This document shows positions 28,087 through 36,729 of a stretch of DNA of 64,000 nucleotides, piece after piece; within the stretch, counting starts at the first letter, position 1, and each line of letters begins with the position of its first letter. The position numbers were made by a program, and so were the translations under genes. This stretch comes from Alphaproteobacteria bacterium 33-17 (GTDB taxonomy: Bacteria; Pseudomonadota; Alphaproteobacteria; Rickettsiales; 33-17). Where the stretch lies: positions 46,030 to 110,029 of the forward strand of contig MKSX01000016.1 of NCBI GenBank assembly GCA_001897445.1, given 5' to 3'. The notes below the pieces were generated by a model that was given only the letters and a program-made list of their open reading frames with translations, did not search any database and had not been told where the DNA came from.

Positions 28087-28608
28087 ATGCTAAAATATTC
28101 TATATTATTATCATCTTTTTTAATTGCATCAAATGCTAATGCTTATGAAGTAGTAAAGCCTGAATTTGATGACAGAAAATGGGTTCTGGGTTTTACGTTG
28201 GATGCAGAAGCAGCAAAAAATGGTAAGATTGGTGCGGAGCAGTATGTTTTAGAAACTGAAACTATGCAAAACTGGTCTGAACTTGTTACAGTTAACTCGA
28301 TGCCTGGCTTAAATATTTTGCAGCCATATAATTTTGAGCAGAGTAGCAAAAAAGAAATTGGCAAGATATGTAAGAAAATAGAGTGGTTTAGCACTCCTGA
28401 AGTTACAGGGCAAAAAGATCGCACATGGTCTTATAATATGAGTGAGTGCGGTAACTTGCCAAGTCAGTCAGAAATTGTAAGAGCATTTTCTACTGACGCG
28501 GGGTTTTATGTACTGCATTACTCAACAAGAAACCTGCCAATAAGTCCTGAAAATAAAGAAAAATGGACACAGGTTCTTCAAAAAACTACAGTAGAAAAAA
28601 TTTATTAA
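28087..28608 (+). CDS. Secreted protein of unknown function
   Basis: A 173-residue protein with a clear signal peptide, LKYSILLSSFLIASNANA, cleaved before YEVVKPEF. ATG 28087 is chosen since the G-rich stretch GGGGGTAGG sits just before it. The mature part contains Trp-rich strands (DDRKWVLGFT, QNWSELV, DRTWSYNM) and two Cys (KICKKIEW, MSECGNL) that may form a disulfide. The layout resembles small periplasmic beta proteins, but I do not recognise the family. Its region lacks close operon partners. Confidence 0.75.
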   Translation: MLKYSILLSSFLIASNANAYEVVKPEFDDRKWVLGFTLDAEAAKNGKIGAEQYVLETETMQNWSELVTVNSMPGLNILQPYNFEQSSKKEIGKICKKIEWFSTPEVTGQKDRTWSYNMSECGNLPSQSEIVRAFSTDAGFYVLHYSTRNLPISPENKEKWTQVLQKTTVEKIY

Positions 28609-28688
28609 GATATTTTTATTAAGTCACTGAATAGTTTGCATTATTGCAAATATTATAAACTGGCTTGGGTTTCGTGAGTCTTAATATA

Positions 28689-28910
28689 TTGACAAAACCG
28701 ATAATACCAGCTATGTTCATAATCGCATGTGCTTTCTAGCTAAATATTTTTCTACGCCTAGTGCTTTTAAACTAAATAACCTAGAAGCGCCGCTAAGGGT
28801 GCCGGGTGTTTCGGTTGTATAATTCAGATCATAGGGCTCTTATTACAAACGCTTGCAATTAATTTTGTAAGTAAAAACAATGATTTATTTATACTAAAGG
28901 AGAATGCCCC
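28689..28910 (+). promoter_or_regulatory. Promoter and long leader of the cold-shock gene
   Basis: TTGACA at 28689-28694, 17 bases, TATGTT at 28712-28717, then a leader of about 187 bases before ATG 28911. The leader contains GC-rich self-complementary pieces (CTAGAAGCGCCGCTAAGGG, GTGCCGGGTGTTTCGG) unlike the surrounding AT-rich DNA. It ends with a strong AAGGAG. Such long structured leaders in cspA-type mRNAs act as temperature-dependent switches. Apart from this I see nothing between 28609 and 28910. Confidence 0.6.
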
Positions 28911-29117
28911 ATGGCAATTGGAACAGTTAAGTGGTTCAACCCAACAAAAGGTTTTGGTTTTATTTGCCCAGAAGAAAAAGGTAGCGATGTATTCGTACAC
29001 ATTAGCGCCGTAGAAAAAGCAGGAATGAAAAATCTTGCTGAAGGTCAACGTATCAGCTATGAACTCGTTGAAAGCAGAGGCAGAGCGTCTGCAGACAATT
29101 TAGCGGTTGTTGATTAA
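28911..29117 (+). CDS. Cold-shock domain protein
   Basis: A 68-residue CSD protein, binding single-stranded RNA and DNA as a chaperone. RNP1 is KGFGFICPE (usual KGFGFI) and RNP2 is DVFVHISAV (usual VFVHxSAI). GTVKWFNPTKGFGF opens the fold. AGGAG lies before the ATG and the long leader suggests post-transcriptional control. Directly downstream, 105 bases away, is an RNA helicase, a typical cold-adaptation partner. Confidence 0.96.
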   Translation: MAIGTVKWFNPTKGFGFICPEEKGSDVFVHISAVEKAGMKNLAEGQRISYELVESRGRASADNLAVVD

Positions 29118-29222
29118 TATTAAAGCTTTAGATTAAGCGCGATATTTAATTATATTTTTTAACGTACGCGAGGCAAATTTTGCATTCTATGCCTAGGTTG
29201 CTTTGCTATTATTAGGTTTATT

Positions 29223-30854
29223 ATGCAAAATTTTCTTTCTTTCGGCTTGCCGGAACAATTAGTTATTTCTTTAACACATCTCAAATTTGAAACGCCAACC
29301 CCAATTCAGCATCAGGTTATTCCTGACGCGATGAAAGGTAGTGATATTCTAGGTTCAGCGCAAACCGGTACTGGTAAAACTGGTGCATTCGGTATACCGC
29401 TTGTTTCTAAACTTCTAAACGACGAGTACGCAAACGCACTAGTTATGACTCCTACACGTGAGCTTGCTGTGCAGGTACTTAAAACTTTAGACAGTTTCCT
29501 TGGTGGTAGACGCAGTAAAATAAAAACAGCCTTATTGATTGGTGGTGAGCCAATTGGTAAGCAGTTTGGTCAACTTAAATCCAGACCACGTTTAATCGTT
29601 GGTACACCTGGAAGAATCAATGATCATATCGATCGTGGTAGCCTTATTCTTAACAATACTAACTTTTTAGTACTTGATGAAACAGACCGTATGCTTGACA
29701 TGGGTTTTGTACCGCAAATCGATAGAATCGTAAGTTTCTTACCAGCAGAAAGACAAACATTATTATTCTCAGCGACTCTTCCTAAGAATATTGTTGAAAT
29801 GTCTAAAAAATATTTAAAAAATCCAGTGAGAGTATCAGTAGGTGAAGATTCACTTCCTGCTGCTAATTTATCTCAAGAAATTATTTATTTATCAGAAGAT
29901 GCTAAATATGATGAATTCATAAATCAGCTTAATAATCGTGATGGTTCAGTGATAGTATTCGTAAAAACAAAAGTTAACGCTGATAAAATGGCTAAACGTT
30001 TACGTACAGAAGGCTATACAGCAGAGGCTATTCATGGTGATTTGCACCATGGTAAACGTGAAAGAGTAGTAAATGCTTTCCGTAGCACAAAATTCCGTAT
30101 TTTAGTTGCAACAGATATTGCTGCACGTGGACTTGATATTTCGCATGTTAAGCATGTAGTGAATTATGATCTTCCACAATGTCCTGAAGACTTTATTCAT
30201 CGTATTGGACGTACAGCAAGAGCTGGTGCAGATGGTGAAGCAGTATGTTTCGTAACTCCAGAAGACAGAAGCAAATGGTTTGCTATTAAAAGAATTATGA
30301 ATTTTGACGGTGCAAAAGAAATTGGTAACCCAATTTTTGCACAAAAAGATCAGAAGAAAAGGGGCGGCTTTGGTGGCGGCAGAAGACGTAGCGGCGATAA
30401 ACCAAGAGGCAGCTTCGGCTTTGGTGGCAACCGTGAAGATCGTCCATCTAGAGGTGACTTTAGCTTTGGCAATAAAAAAGAAGGTAGAGGTTCTGATAGA
30501 AATTCTTCATTCGGATTTGGTGGCAAAAAAGAGGGTAGAAGCTCTGAAGGCAGAGACGGTGCATTTGGTTTTGGTGATAAAAAACCTGCAGGACGTGGTG
30601 ATGCTAATCGTGGCGGCAGACGTAGTGAAGGCGGTCGTAGTGAGTTTGGTGGTCGTAGCGATGGTAACCGTAATGGTGGCGGTCGTAACGAGTTTGGTCG
30701 TGGTGAAGGCGGACGTAATTCGTCAGGTCGTGATGGCGCTCGTAATGGTAACCGCAATGACAGAGGTCGCAGTGATGGCGGTGCAGCAAGACGCGGTGGT
30801 AACTCTGGTGGTGCTCAGCAAAAACAAGGCAAACGTAAAGTAGTGTTCTTCTAG
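29223..30854 (+). CDS. DEAD-box RNA helicase (RhlE-like) with FG/RG-rich tail
   Basis: A 543-residue ATP-dependent RNA helicase. Motifs in order: FETPTPIQ (Q motif), AQTGTGKT (I), PTRELA (Ia), TPGRI (Ib), DETD at residues 152-155 (II), SATLP (III), VFVKTK (IV), ARGLDI (V) and HRIGRTARAG (VI). Motif II is DETD instead of DEAD, a single codon change (ACA for GCA) unless conserved in relatives. From about residue 375 the tail is disordered, with FGFGG and FSFG units and many RGG/GR pairs, suitable for RNA binding or condensate formation. Probably acts with the cold-shock protein upstream. Confidence 0.93.
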   Translation: MQNFLSFGLPEQLVISLTHLKFETPTPIQHQVIPDAMKGSDILGSAQTGTGKTGAFGIPLVSKLLNDEYANALVMTPTRELAVQVLKTLDSFLGGRRSKIKTALLIGGEPIGKQFGQLKSRPRLIVGTPGRINDHIDRGSLILNNTNFLVLDETDRMLDMGFVPQIDRIVSFLPAERQTLLFSATLPKNIVEMSKKYLKNPVRVSVGEDSLPAANLSQEIIYLSEDAKYDEFINQLNNRDGSVIVFVKTKVNADKMAKRLRTEGYTAEAIHGDLHHGKRERVVNAFRSTKFRILVATDIAARGLDISHVKHVVNYDLPQCPEDFIHRIGRTARAGADGEAVCFVTPEDRSKWFAIKRIMNFDGAKEIGNPIFAQKDQKKRGGFGGGRRRSGDKPRGSFGFGGNREDRPSRGDFSFGNKKEGRGSDRNSSFGFGGKKEGRSSEGRDGAFGFGDKKPAGRGDANRGGRRSEGGRSEFGGRSDGNRNGGGRNEFGRGEGGRNSSGRDGARNGNRNDRGRSDGGAARRGGNSGGAQQKQGKRKVVFF

Positions 30855-30873
30855 AACTATTTGCTTAAATAAG

Positions 30874-30908
30874 ATGGAAAAGGGGTGTAAGTTACGCCCC
30901 TTTTTTTA
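30874..30908 (+). terminator. Terminator after the helicase
   Basis: GGGGTGTAA-G-TTACGCCCC with a run of seven T. It lies between the helicase and the convergent small gene. Confidence 0.8.
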
Positions 30909-30912
30909 TATA

Positions 30913-31515
30913 TTAAGCAATAGAAAATCCTTTGTTTTTAGTTGCTGCAGAGCTAATTTGGTCTTGTAATTCTTTCACTTTATCATTCCAATATTTACCA
31001 CCAAAATCTTTTAGAGTTTTATCTAAATATGATTTTGCAAGTTCAGAGGTTTTGTCGAAATTGAGAGAGAATAATGCCTGCGTATAATAAATTTTACCCT
31101 GAGTATGTGGATGAACATTTATAATATCTTTTAAAGCGTGTCCTAAATGGCTTCTTGCTGTTTCAATATGTTTGCGGTTATCGGGGTTTTTAATTGCAAG
31201 TTCAGTGTATGCCCTTGCTTTAATATAATATGCTTCTTTGTAGTATGATTCTTTATCTAAATTATGATCCCTATGCAAATTTGGATCATTTTCTACTGAA
31301 ATTGCAATCGTTAAAGATTCATGATATTTAGCAATTTCAAGATAGCAATTGGCAATAATTATTGATGTTCCTAATCTTTCTTGTGTAGTTAAATTTTGAT
31401 TGGTACGACGATATTCCGTTAGTATATATATAGCTGTGTCAAATTGATTATTAAGAACATAATTTGAAACTTCTTGGTAAAATTCTTTTTTAGCATCAAG
31501 ATCTTGTAATTGCAT
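30913..31515 (-). CDS. Hypothetical protein with TPR-like helices
   Basis: A 200-residue cytoplasmic protein without signal peptide. It is predominantly helical, with repeated antiparallel helix-like pairs: NYVLNNQFDTAIYILTEYRR, LGTSIIIANCYLEIAKYHES, YYKEAYYIKARAYTELAIKN, IYYTQALFSLNF. The spacing and small residues (A, Y, L) fit tetratricopeptide-like repeats, so it may be a scaffold or secretion chaperone. I do not recognise a named family. It is monocistronic, flanked by a terminator and by tandem repeats at 31588-31776. Confidence 0.6.
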   Translation of the reverse strand: MQLQDLDAKKEFYQEVSNYVLNNQFDTAIYILTEYRRTNQNLTTQERLGTSIIIANCYLEIAKYHESLTIAISVENDPNLHRDHNLDKESYYKEAYYIKARAYTELAIKNPDNRKHIETARSHLGHALKDIINVHPHTQGKIYYTQALFSLNFDKTSELAKSYLDKTLKDFGGKYWNDKVKELQDQISSAATKNKGFSIA

Positions 31516-31587
31516 AATCTACTCTTATAAAGGTTATAAATAATGTATAGCAACTAAAAGTTATAGAGTCTAGATTATATAATATTT

Positions 31588-31776
31588 TATGTTGATTATA
31601 TATGTGTCATTTCCTCGCTAACCTAGGTTTACTAGGTTTCACTCGTTATTCCTATATCTAATCTAACCTAAAATACTATATGTAGATGTATGTTGATTAT
31701 ATATGCGTCATTTCCTCGCTCTCTAAAGTTTACTAGGCTTCACTCGTTATTTCTAAATTTATCCTAAAATACTATA
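31588..31776. repeat. Two tandem copies of an approx. 90-bp intergenic repeat
   Basis: Copy 1 at 31588-31680 and copy 2 at 31689-31776 share the opening TATGTTGATTATATATG, GTCATTTCCTCGCT, TTTACTAGG, TTCACTCGTTATT and the closing CCTAAAATACTATA. Copy 1 has CCTAGGTTTACTAGG, a small hairpin. A related sequence recurs at 63830-63880. Nothing else is seen in the 31516-31834 gap. Confidence 0.75.
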
Positions 31777-31834
31777 AAAGAATAAACACCAGCGCGTTTT
31801 TCTCAATATAGGAAGCATATTAAAAAAACTTCAT

Positions 31835-32368
31835 CTATAGTTTAATTCTATAAAGCACATGCTTTGATAATTTATGGTCAATAGGAAGGAGCGGGTGGTT
31901 AAAATCTGCAGCTGCATCATAAACCATGCCAATCCTTTCCATAACTTTCCTTGAATTTATATTATCTGGTACTGTAAAGGCTACAATTTCTTTTAAATTT
32001 AGCTGATTGAATCCAAATTCTAAACACGCTTTTGCGCCTTCTGAAGCATAACCTTTGCCCCAAAATTGTGAGCCTAATCGCCATGCGATTTCCACGCACG
32101 GAGTAAAGGTAGCTTTAAAAATGGGCTGAGATAATCCAATAAAACCTATTAGCTCATTAGTTTCTTTTAATTCTGCGGCAAATAAAGAGTAACCACGTGA
32201 ATTAATTGCATTGTTATGAACTTCTAGAAATTTCTTAGCTTCTTCTTCATTCATAGAACCACGAAGGAATTCAATTACCTTTGGATCTTGATTCATTAGC
32301 GCAAATGGTTTTATATCTTCATCTTTCCATTTTCTAAGAATCAGGCGATCAGTTTGTATAATAATCAT
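31835..32368 (-). CDS. GNAT acetyltransferase, RimJ/RimL type
   Basis: A 177-residue acetyltransferase. The pattern TDRLILRKWKDEDIKPF opens the RimJ-like family; IAWRLGSQFWGKGYASEGAKA is the acetyl-CoA motif; IVAFTVPDNINSRKVMERIGM is the typical motif B end. Possible targets include ribosomal protein N-termini or small molecules. It lies alone, next to tRNA-Ser. Confidence 0.9.
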   Translation of the reverse strand: MIIIQTDRLILRKWKDEDIKPFALMNQDPKVIEFLRGSMNEEEAKKFLEVHNNAINSRGYSLFAAELKETNELIGFIGLSQPIFKATFTPCVEIAWRLGSQFWGKGYASEGAKACLEFGFNQLNLKEIVAFTVPDNINSRKVMERIGMVYDAAADFNHPLLPIDHKLSKHVLYRIKL

Positions 32369-32427
32369 AAGTTTTACCTAAAATATTAAGTTTAGGTGAT
32401 GAAAGGAAAATGTGTGAAAGTGATAAG

Positions 32428-32517
32428 TGGCGGAGGGAGTGGGATTCGAACCCACGGTACGTTTGACCGTACGCCGGTTTTCAAGACCGGTGCCTTAAAC
32501 CACTCGGCCATCCCTCC
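32428..32517 (-). tRNA. tRNA-Ser (anticodon UGA)
   Basis: On the minus strand the 5' acceptor GGAGGGA pairs with TCCCTCC, followed by G73 and an encoded CCA. The anticodon loop reads CTTGAAA with TGA, read as serine. The D loop GAGTGGTTTAAGG and T arm GTGGGTTCGAATCCCAC are canonical. The long variable arm GTACGGTCAAACGTAC is the class II hallmark of tRNA-Ser. Length 90. Confidence 0.97.
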
Positions 32518-32630
32518 GTAAAAGTATTCTATTTGATATCATACGTAATAAGTTTTGGCAAGTGGTAAAAGTGGATTTTTAAGCAAAAAATACTGTTTTT
32601 TATATATTTACCTAAAAATCCACTTATTAT

Positions 32631-33206
32631 TTAATGATTTTCGGGATCTACCCAGGATATGTTACCATCTTTGCGGTGATAAATAAAATTAATGCGGTCA
32701 TTTGCTTTATTTATAAATACCATAGCTGGAAGGTCTGCAAGATCCATAAGCATCACTGCTTCAGCAACTGTTAAATGCTGTATGATTGTTGCTTTTTCAG
32801 CTATTACCAATGGGTGTTCGGTTTCTTCCTGAGGTCTCTCGATAGTATATTTTGTACCGCCTAATTTTCTAATTTCAGTACTATCTAAATCTGTAAGAGA
32901 TTTTTTATGATGATTTTTGATTTTATCTTTATATTTACGTAATTGTTTTTCAATTTTAATTAAAGCTTGATCAAAAGCGGTATAGGCATCATCTGACTCG
33001 CTTTCGCCTTTGATTACTAAATGCTGTTTTGTACCTTCATTAACTAATATATTGCAATGAAAATTATGATTGTGTTTCACAAAGTGTACTTCGCTACTTA
33101 CAGCTTTTTCGAAAAATTTATGAACGCTTTTTTGAAGTCTTTCCTCAACATGCGTCCTTAATGAGTCACCTAAGTCTATGTGTTGTCCTGAAATATTAAT
33201 ATGCAT
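32631..33206 (-). CDS. hpf: Ribosome hibernation promoting factor, long form
   Basis: A 191-residue long HPF that dimerises ribosomes into 100S particles in stasis. The N-terminal RaiA/YfiA fold (HINISGQHIDLGDSLRTHVE, then DDAYTAFDQALIKIEKQL) spans about 1-105. The C-terminal dimerisation domain (HLTVAEAVMLMDLADLPAMV, FIYHRKDGNISWVDPE) spans about 130-190. I start at 33206, since AAGGAGGAAG stands just upstream; the in-frame start at 33236 would include the binding site. Confidence 0.93.
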   Translation of the reverse strand: MHINISGQHIDLGDSLRTHVEERLQKSVHKFFEKAVSSEVHFVKHNHNFHCNILVNEGTKQHLVIKGESESDDAYTAFDQALIKIEKQLRKYKDKIKNHHKKSLTDLDSTEIRKLGGTKYTIERPQEETEHPLVIAEKATIIQHLTVAEAVMLMDLADLPAMVFINKANDRINFIYHRKDGNISWVDPENH

Positions 33207-33360
33207 GTCTTCCTCCTTTTCTAAACTATACCCCATATATAAGTTGTAATAGGGGTTTAAGTTTTTTCAAGTAAATTATGCAGATACATGAAATTAAAAT
33301 GATATTATATCTTAATCATCTTAAAACGTAATATAAAGCTACAATGGTTGCAGCTTTATA

Positions 33361-34707
33361 TTACTTATCACTTGCGTAAGGATTGTCTGTTTTTCTAAAC
33401 ATAAACCTGATAGGTGTATGCGGTAGGTTAAAGCATTCTCTTAAAGATTTAACCATATATCTTTGATAGTCTTCCTTAATATCTTCGGGATGGTTTGTGA
33501 ATAGTAAAAATATAGGGGGCCTTGTGTTAATTTGCCTAATATACTTAATTTTTACCCTGCGTCCACTTTTTGCAAGAGGAAGCGGATGCTCTTGCGTTAC
33601 AAATTCAAGCCATTCATTGAGGGTGCGTTTGTTAAGTTCCTGATTCCACTCTTTATAAACTTTTAAAGCTTCTTCAATTGGTGAAAAAATACTAATGCGG
33701 TTTTGTGCCGATAAAAACGCCATAGGGGCAAACTCAAGAAATCTTGCATTATAATTCAGCTTATCTCGCATCGCTCTTTTAACTTTCTCTTGTGCTTTTT
33801 TATCATCACATTTATTGAAAGCTAATACTAAACACCTTCCTTCACGGATAACTTTCTCAGCAATTTCAATATCTTGTGATTCAAGCGCATTCTCAACGTC
33901 CATAAGCAGAACTACAGCATGAGCAAAGTCAATTGCCCTCATACTGTCACTTACAGCCATTTTCTCAAGATCAAGGCTAATAACTGCCTTCTTGCGAACA
34001 CCTGCTGTATCGTAAAGTTTAATCTTATTACCCTTATATTCCCAGTCAATACTGATTGAATCACGGGTAATTCCTGGTTCTGGTCCTGTAAGTAATCTGT
34101 CTGAATTTGTTAAGCTGTTAATATAAGTAGATTTCCCTGCATTAGGTCTTCCAACAATAGCTATTTTAATGACTTCTTCTTTTTCAACTTGTTCTTCACG
34201 TTGCTCAGCTTTCTGATGGTAAGGATCCAGCGCTTCGTAAAGGTCAATCATGCCTTCACCGTGCGCACCTGAAATTACAACCATTTCATTAAAGCCTAAT
34301 CTATAGAAATCAGGTATGTTTTCTCTGGCTTTTTTATTTTCGGCTTTGTTTATAACAAGTATTACAGGTTTGTTTTTTCTATGTAACCAGCGAGTAAAAT
34401 GCTCATCTTCTGCTAAAACTCCGCTTGCAGCATCAACCATAAACAGGCATACGTCAGCTTGGTCTATGGCATATTCCGACATTTTTGTCATACGAGCGGC
34501 AAGCGAGTTTTTCTCACTATCATCAAGACCTGCAGTATCAAATACTACAAATTCCATAGGGCCAATGTTACCATTGCCTTGTTTCCAGTCACGGGTTACA
34601 CCCGGAGTATCTTCAACAATAGCTAATTTTTTGCCGCATAACCTATTGAATAACGTTGATTTACCAACGTTAGGACGCCCTATAAGGGCAACTTTCATCT
34701 TAGACAT
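33361..34707 (-). CDS. der: Ribosome biogenesis GTPase Der (EngA)
   Basis: A double-GTPase for 50S subunit maturation, 448 residues. First G domain: GRPNVGKSTLFN, DTPGVTRDW, DTAGLD, NKAE. Second: GRPNAGKSTYIN, DTAGVRKKA and NKCD. The C-terminal KH-like domain contains PPIFLLFTNHPEDIKEDYQRY. In the second G domain a G3 DTAG is intact. It overlaps bamB start by one base at 34707, keeping the proteobacterial yfgM-bamB-der order. Confidence 0.97.
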   Translation of the reverse strand: MSKMKVALIGRPNVGKSTLFNRLCGKKLAIVEDTPGVTRDWKQGNGNIGPMEFVVFDTAGLDDSEKNSLAARMTKMSEYAIDQADVCLFMVDAASGVLAEDEHFTRWLHRKNKPVILVINKAENKKARENIPDFYRLGFNEMVVISGAHGEGMIDLYEALDPYHQKAEQREEQVEKEEVIKIAIVGRPNAGKSTYINSLTNSDRLLTGPEPGITRDSISIDWEYKGNKIKLYDTAGVRKKAVISLDLEKMAVSDSMRAIDFAHAVVLLMDVENALESQDIEIAEKVIREGRCLVLAFNKCDDKKAQEKVKRAMRDKLNYNARFLEFAPMAFLSAQNRISIFSPIEEALKVYKEWNQELNKRTLNEWLEFVTQEHPLPLAKSGRRVKIKYIRQINTRPPIFLLFTNHPEDIKEDYQRYMVKSLRECFNLPHTPIRFMFRKTDNPYASDK

Positions 34708-35888
34708 TATTTTTTATTAATTATCAGTAATTTGTTTTTTGTACGCAGTATGATTTTATTATCAAGTACCTTTACATCCAGGACTTCCTGCTTTAAATCT
34801 ACAATCACATTGCTTTTATCATAAGAAGGAGTAGTAGTCAAATTTATAGTGATAATCTTGCCTTTAGATGTAAATAATAAAGCCTTGCCGTTATGTACGT
34901 AGGTAAACCTTAATTTTTCTGACTTAGGCATATTTAGCTGAGTTTTAAAGCTTTTTCCAGTAGCCTGATCTATAATAAGTATATTACCGCTTGAGCCATT
35001 TGCTATTAAGTAACCTGCTACAGATGCAGCGCTAATCAGCTCACGTGCAGGGTTTCTGAATTTTTCTACACCGGTTGTAAGGTCAATACCAAAAATACCT
35101 GTAGCATAATTTGCAAAGACTAATGTAGAACCAAATGTTTGAGGTCCAAAGGATAGGTTGTAAAAGCTTTGACCTAAGCTGTCAAATTTATGAGCTGAGT
35201 TATATTCCCATAATAAATTTCTGGTTTTAACGTCAATTGCTCTTACAACTCCGTCTTTTGAGCTGAAAAATGCCATATTATTCATATGAGAAATGGTACT
35301 CTGGCTTTTAGCTACAATATCGGACGCAATGTCTTCAAATAACAATGTAAAAATTCCGTCATTGTTAAAGCACTTCAGGTTTAATGAAATATCTTGAAAG
35401 CACTTTGTATTATGATCGATTTTAACAATATCTGATTTTACAGGTACTTCAGTATATATAACTTTAGAAGTGTGATTATATAGGTTAAAGGCAATAATAT
35501 TAATGCTATCGCTTATTATTATTTCTTCGTCATCAGCATAAATTATTCGGTCAACTTTTGTATTATTAGGAATTCGGAAAATTTGCTTACTTTCGCCGTT
35601 TTTTACATCTAATTTGACAAAATTTTTGCCATTTAAATAATAGGCATAATGATTGTTAAAATATATGTGTTTAGCACTTGTAGCAAGTTTTAGTGAAGTA
35701 ATATTGCCAAGATCTAAAGTAGGAATATTTGCTAAGATTAATTCATTATTTATCAAGTTCTCATCGGAAAAAGCGCTTATTCTATTACCCTCAATTTTCT
35801 TTGAATGAGCGCCAAACCAGTCTAATTCTGCAAAAGTTTCGCAGGATGCTAAAGATAAACACAATGGTAATAATAGTAGCTTTTTCAT
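34707..35888 (-). CDS. bamB: Outer membrane assembly lipoprotein BamB (PQQ-like beta-propeller)
   Basis: A 393-residue lipoprotein with lipobox LASC (mature Cys at about residue 15), acting with BamA in outer-membrane protein insertion. Propeller blades show AIDVKTRNLLWEYN, GIDLTTGVEKFRNP and IIDQATGKSFKTQLN, the typical D-x-x-T/K-G-x-x-x-W/F repeats. Sequence conservation is low, as usual for this family; the call relies on lipoprotein signal, propeller repeats and position just before der. It is preceded 4 bases upstream by the YfgM-like gene. Confidence 0.85.
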   Translation of the reverse strand: MKKLLLLPLCLSLASCETFAELDWFGAHSKKIEGNRISAFSDENLINNELILANIPTLDLGNITSLKLATSAKHIYFNNHYAYYLNGKNFVKLDVKNGESKQIFRIPNNTKVDRIIYADDEEIIISDSINIIAFNLYNHTSKVIYTEVPVKSDIVKIDHNTKCFQDISLNLKCFNNDGIFTLLFEDIASDIVAKSQSTISHMNNMAFFSSKDGVVRAIDVKTRNLLWEYNSAHKFDSLGQSFYNLSFGPQTFGSTLVFANYATGIFGIDLTTGVEKFRNPARELISAASVAGYLIANGSSGNILIIDQATGKSFKTQLNMPKSEKLRFTYVHNGKALLFTSKGKIITINLTTTPSYDKSNVIVDLKQEVLDVKVLDNKIILRTKNKLLIINKK

Positions 35889-35892
35889 TTAA

Positions 35893-36495
35893 TTACTTCT
35901 TTTTTCTGACTTGAATTAATTTTTTATAGGAATCAATGCGCTGTTCTATAGAAGGAAGAACTGTAACATTTGTAAAGTTATCTTCTATTTTTTTAAGAGC
36001 ATCATCATATTTTTTCATGTTAATGTCGTGTATAATTTCTTTTTCTTTTGCAAGTAAATGCAGTATTTTATAATTACCAGGAACTTCATTTAAATTAATT
36101 TCAACAAGCTCTTTAATTAGCTGATTCTGTGATTTTTTTAGCTTTTCAATATCTTGTTCTGTAAATTGCTCTAATCGGTGATTTTTAACAAAGCTTGCAA
36201 TATCGCCTGTGGAATTATTATTTTGAGCAAGTTCATCTAGTATATTGTTAGCTTCGGTAATTTTATTTTCTTGGTAAAGTTCGATAGCATGCATTAATTT
36301 ATCATTATCTGCCTGATACTCCTGATTTTTTTTGCTATCCCAATATAGTTTTGCTGCGACTAATATTAGAATTAATGCAAATATACCAAGGGCTTTTGGT
36401 GTGTTTTTGATAATCATTGTATGAAGTTTTTCTTGTTTTACATCACTTTGAAGTTCTTTAATTAACTGATCTTCTGTTTGATTTTCGTTTTGCAT
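35893..36495 (-). CDS. YfgM-like membrane-anchored TPR protein
   Basis: About 200 residues if started at 36495 (MQNENQTEDQL), where AAGG lies just before the ATG; longer in-frame starts to 36570 exist but add a hydrophobic, atypical leader. One membrane helix (ALGIFALILILVAAKLYW) follows a short cytoplasmic part, then a periplasmic helical region with IELYQENKITEANNILDELA, a TPR-like helix pair. The order yfgM-bamB-der is the same as in enteric bacteria, where YfgM associates with the Sec translocon and BamB. Confidence 0.72.
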   Translation of the reverse strand: MQNENQTEDQLIKELQSDVKQEKLHTMIIKNTPKALGIFALILILVAAKLYWDSKKNQEYQADNDKLMHAIELYQENKITEANNILDELAQNNNSTGDIASFVKNHRLEQFTEQDIEKLKKSQNQLIKELVEINLNEVPGNYKILHLLAKEKEIIHDINMKKYDDALKKIEDNFTNVTVLPSIEQRIDSYKKLIQVRKKK

Positions 36496-36729
36496 AGCCT
36501 TAATCATTTGAAATTTAAAAACAAAATTCATATTAGAAATTTTTTTAAAAAAGCAAAGCATTATTATCATTCTATGTAAAATATTATTAAAACCCCGCTG
36601 TTTTTATTAAAAAAATATAAATAAAGAGTATATTTGTTTACCTTTTCTATAAAATTAATTTATAATTGTATGTAGGGGCTGTGTAATTTACAGTCTGTTA
36701 TTAACTAACTGCAAAACGGGAGGCGTATT

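Noticed and set aside
30304..30843. A 179-residue open frame in +1 relative to the helicase tail
   Set aside because: Caused by the Gly/Arg-rich codon repeats of the helicase; its Val/Ala-rich sequence has no start signals and no domain.
31588..31776. CRISPR-like array
   Set aside because: Only two units, about 90 bp each, without unique spacers of constant length and with no cas genes near.
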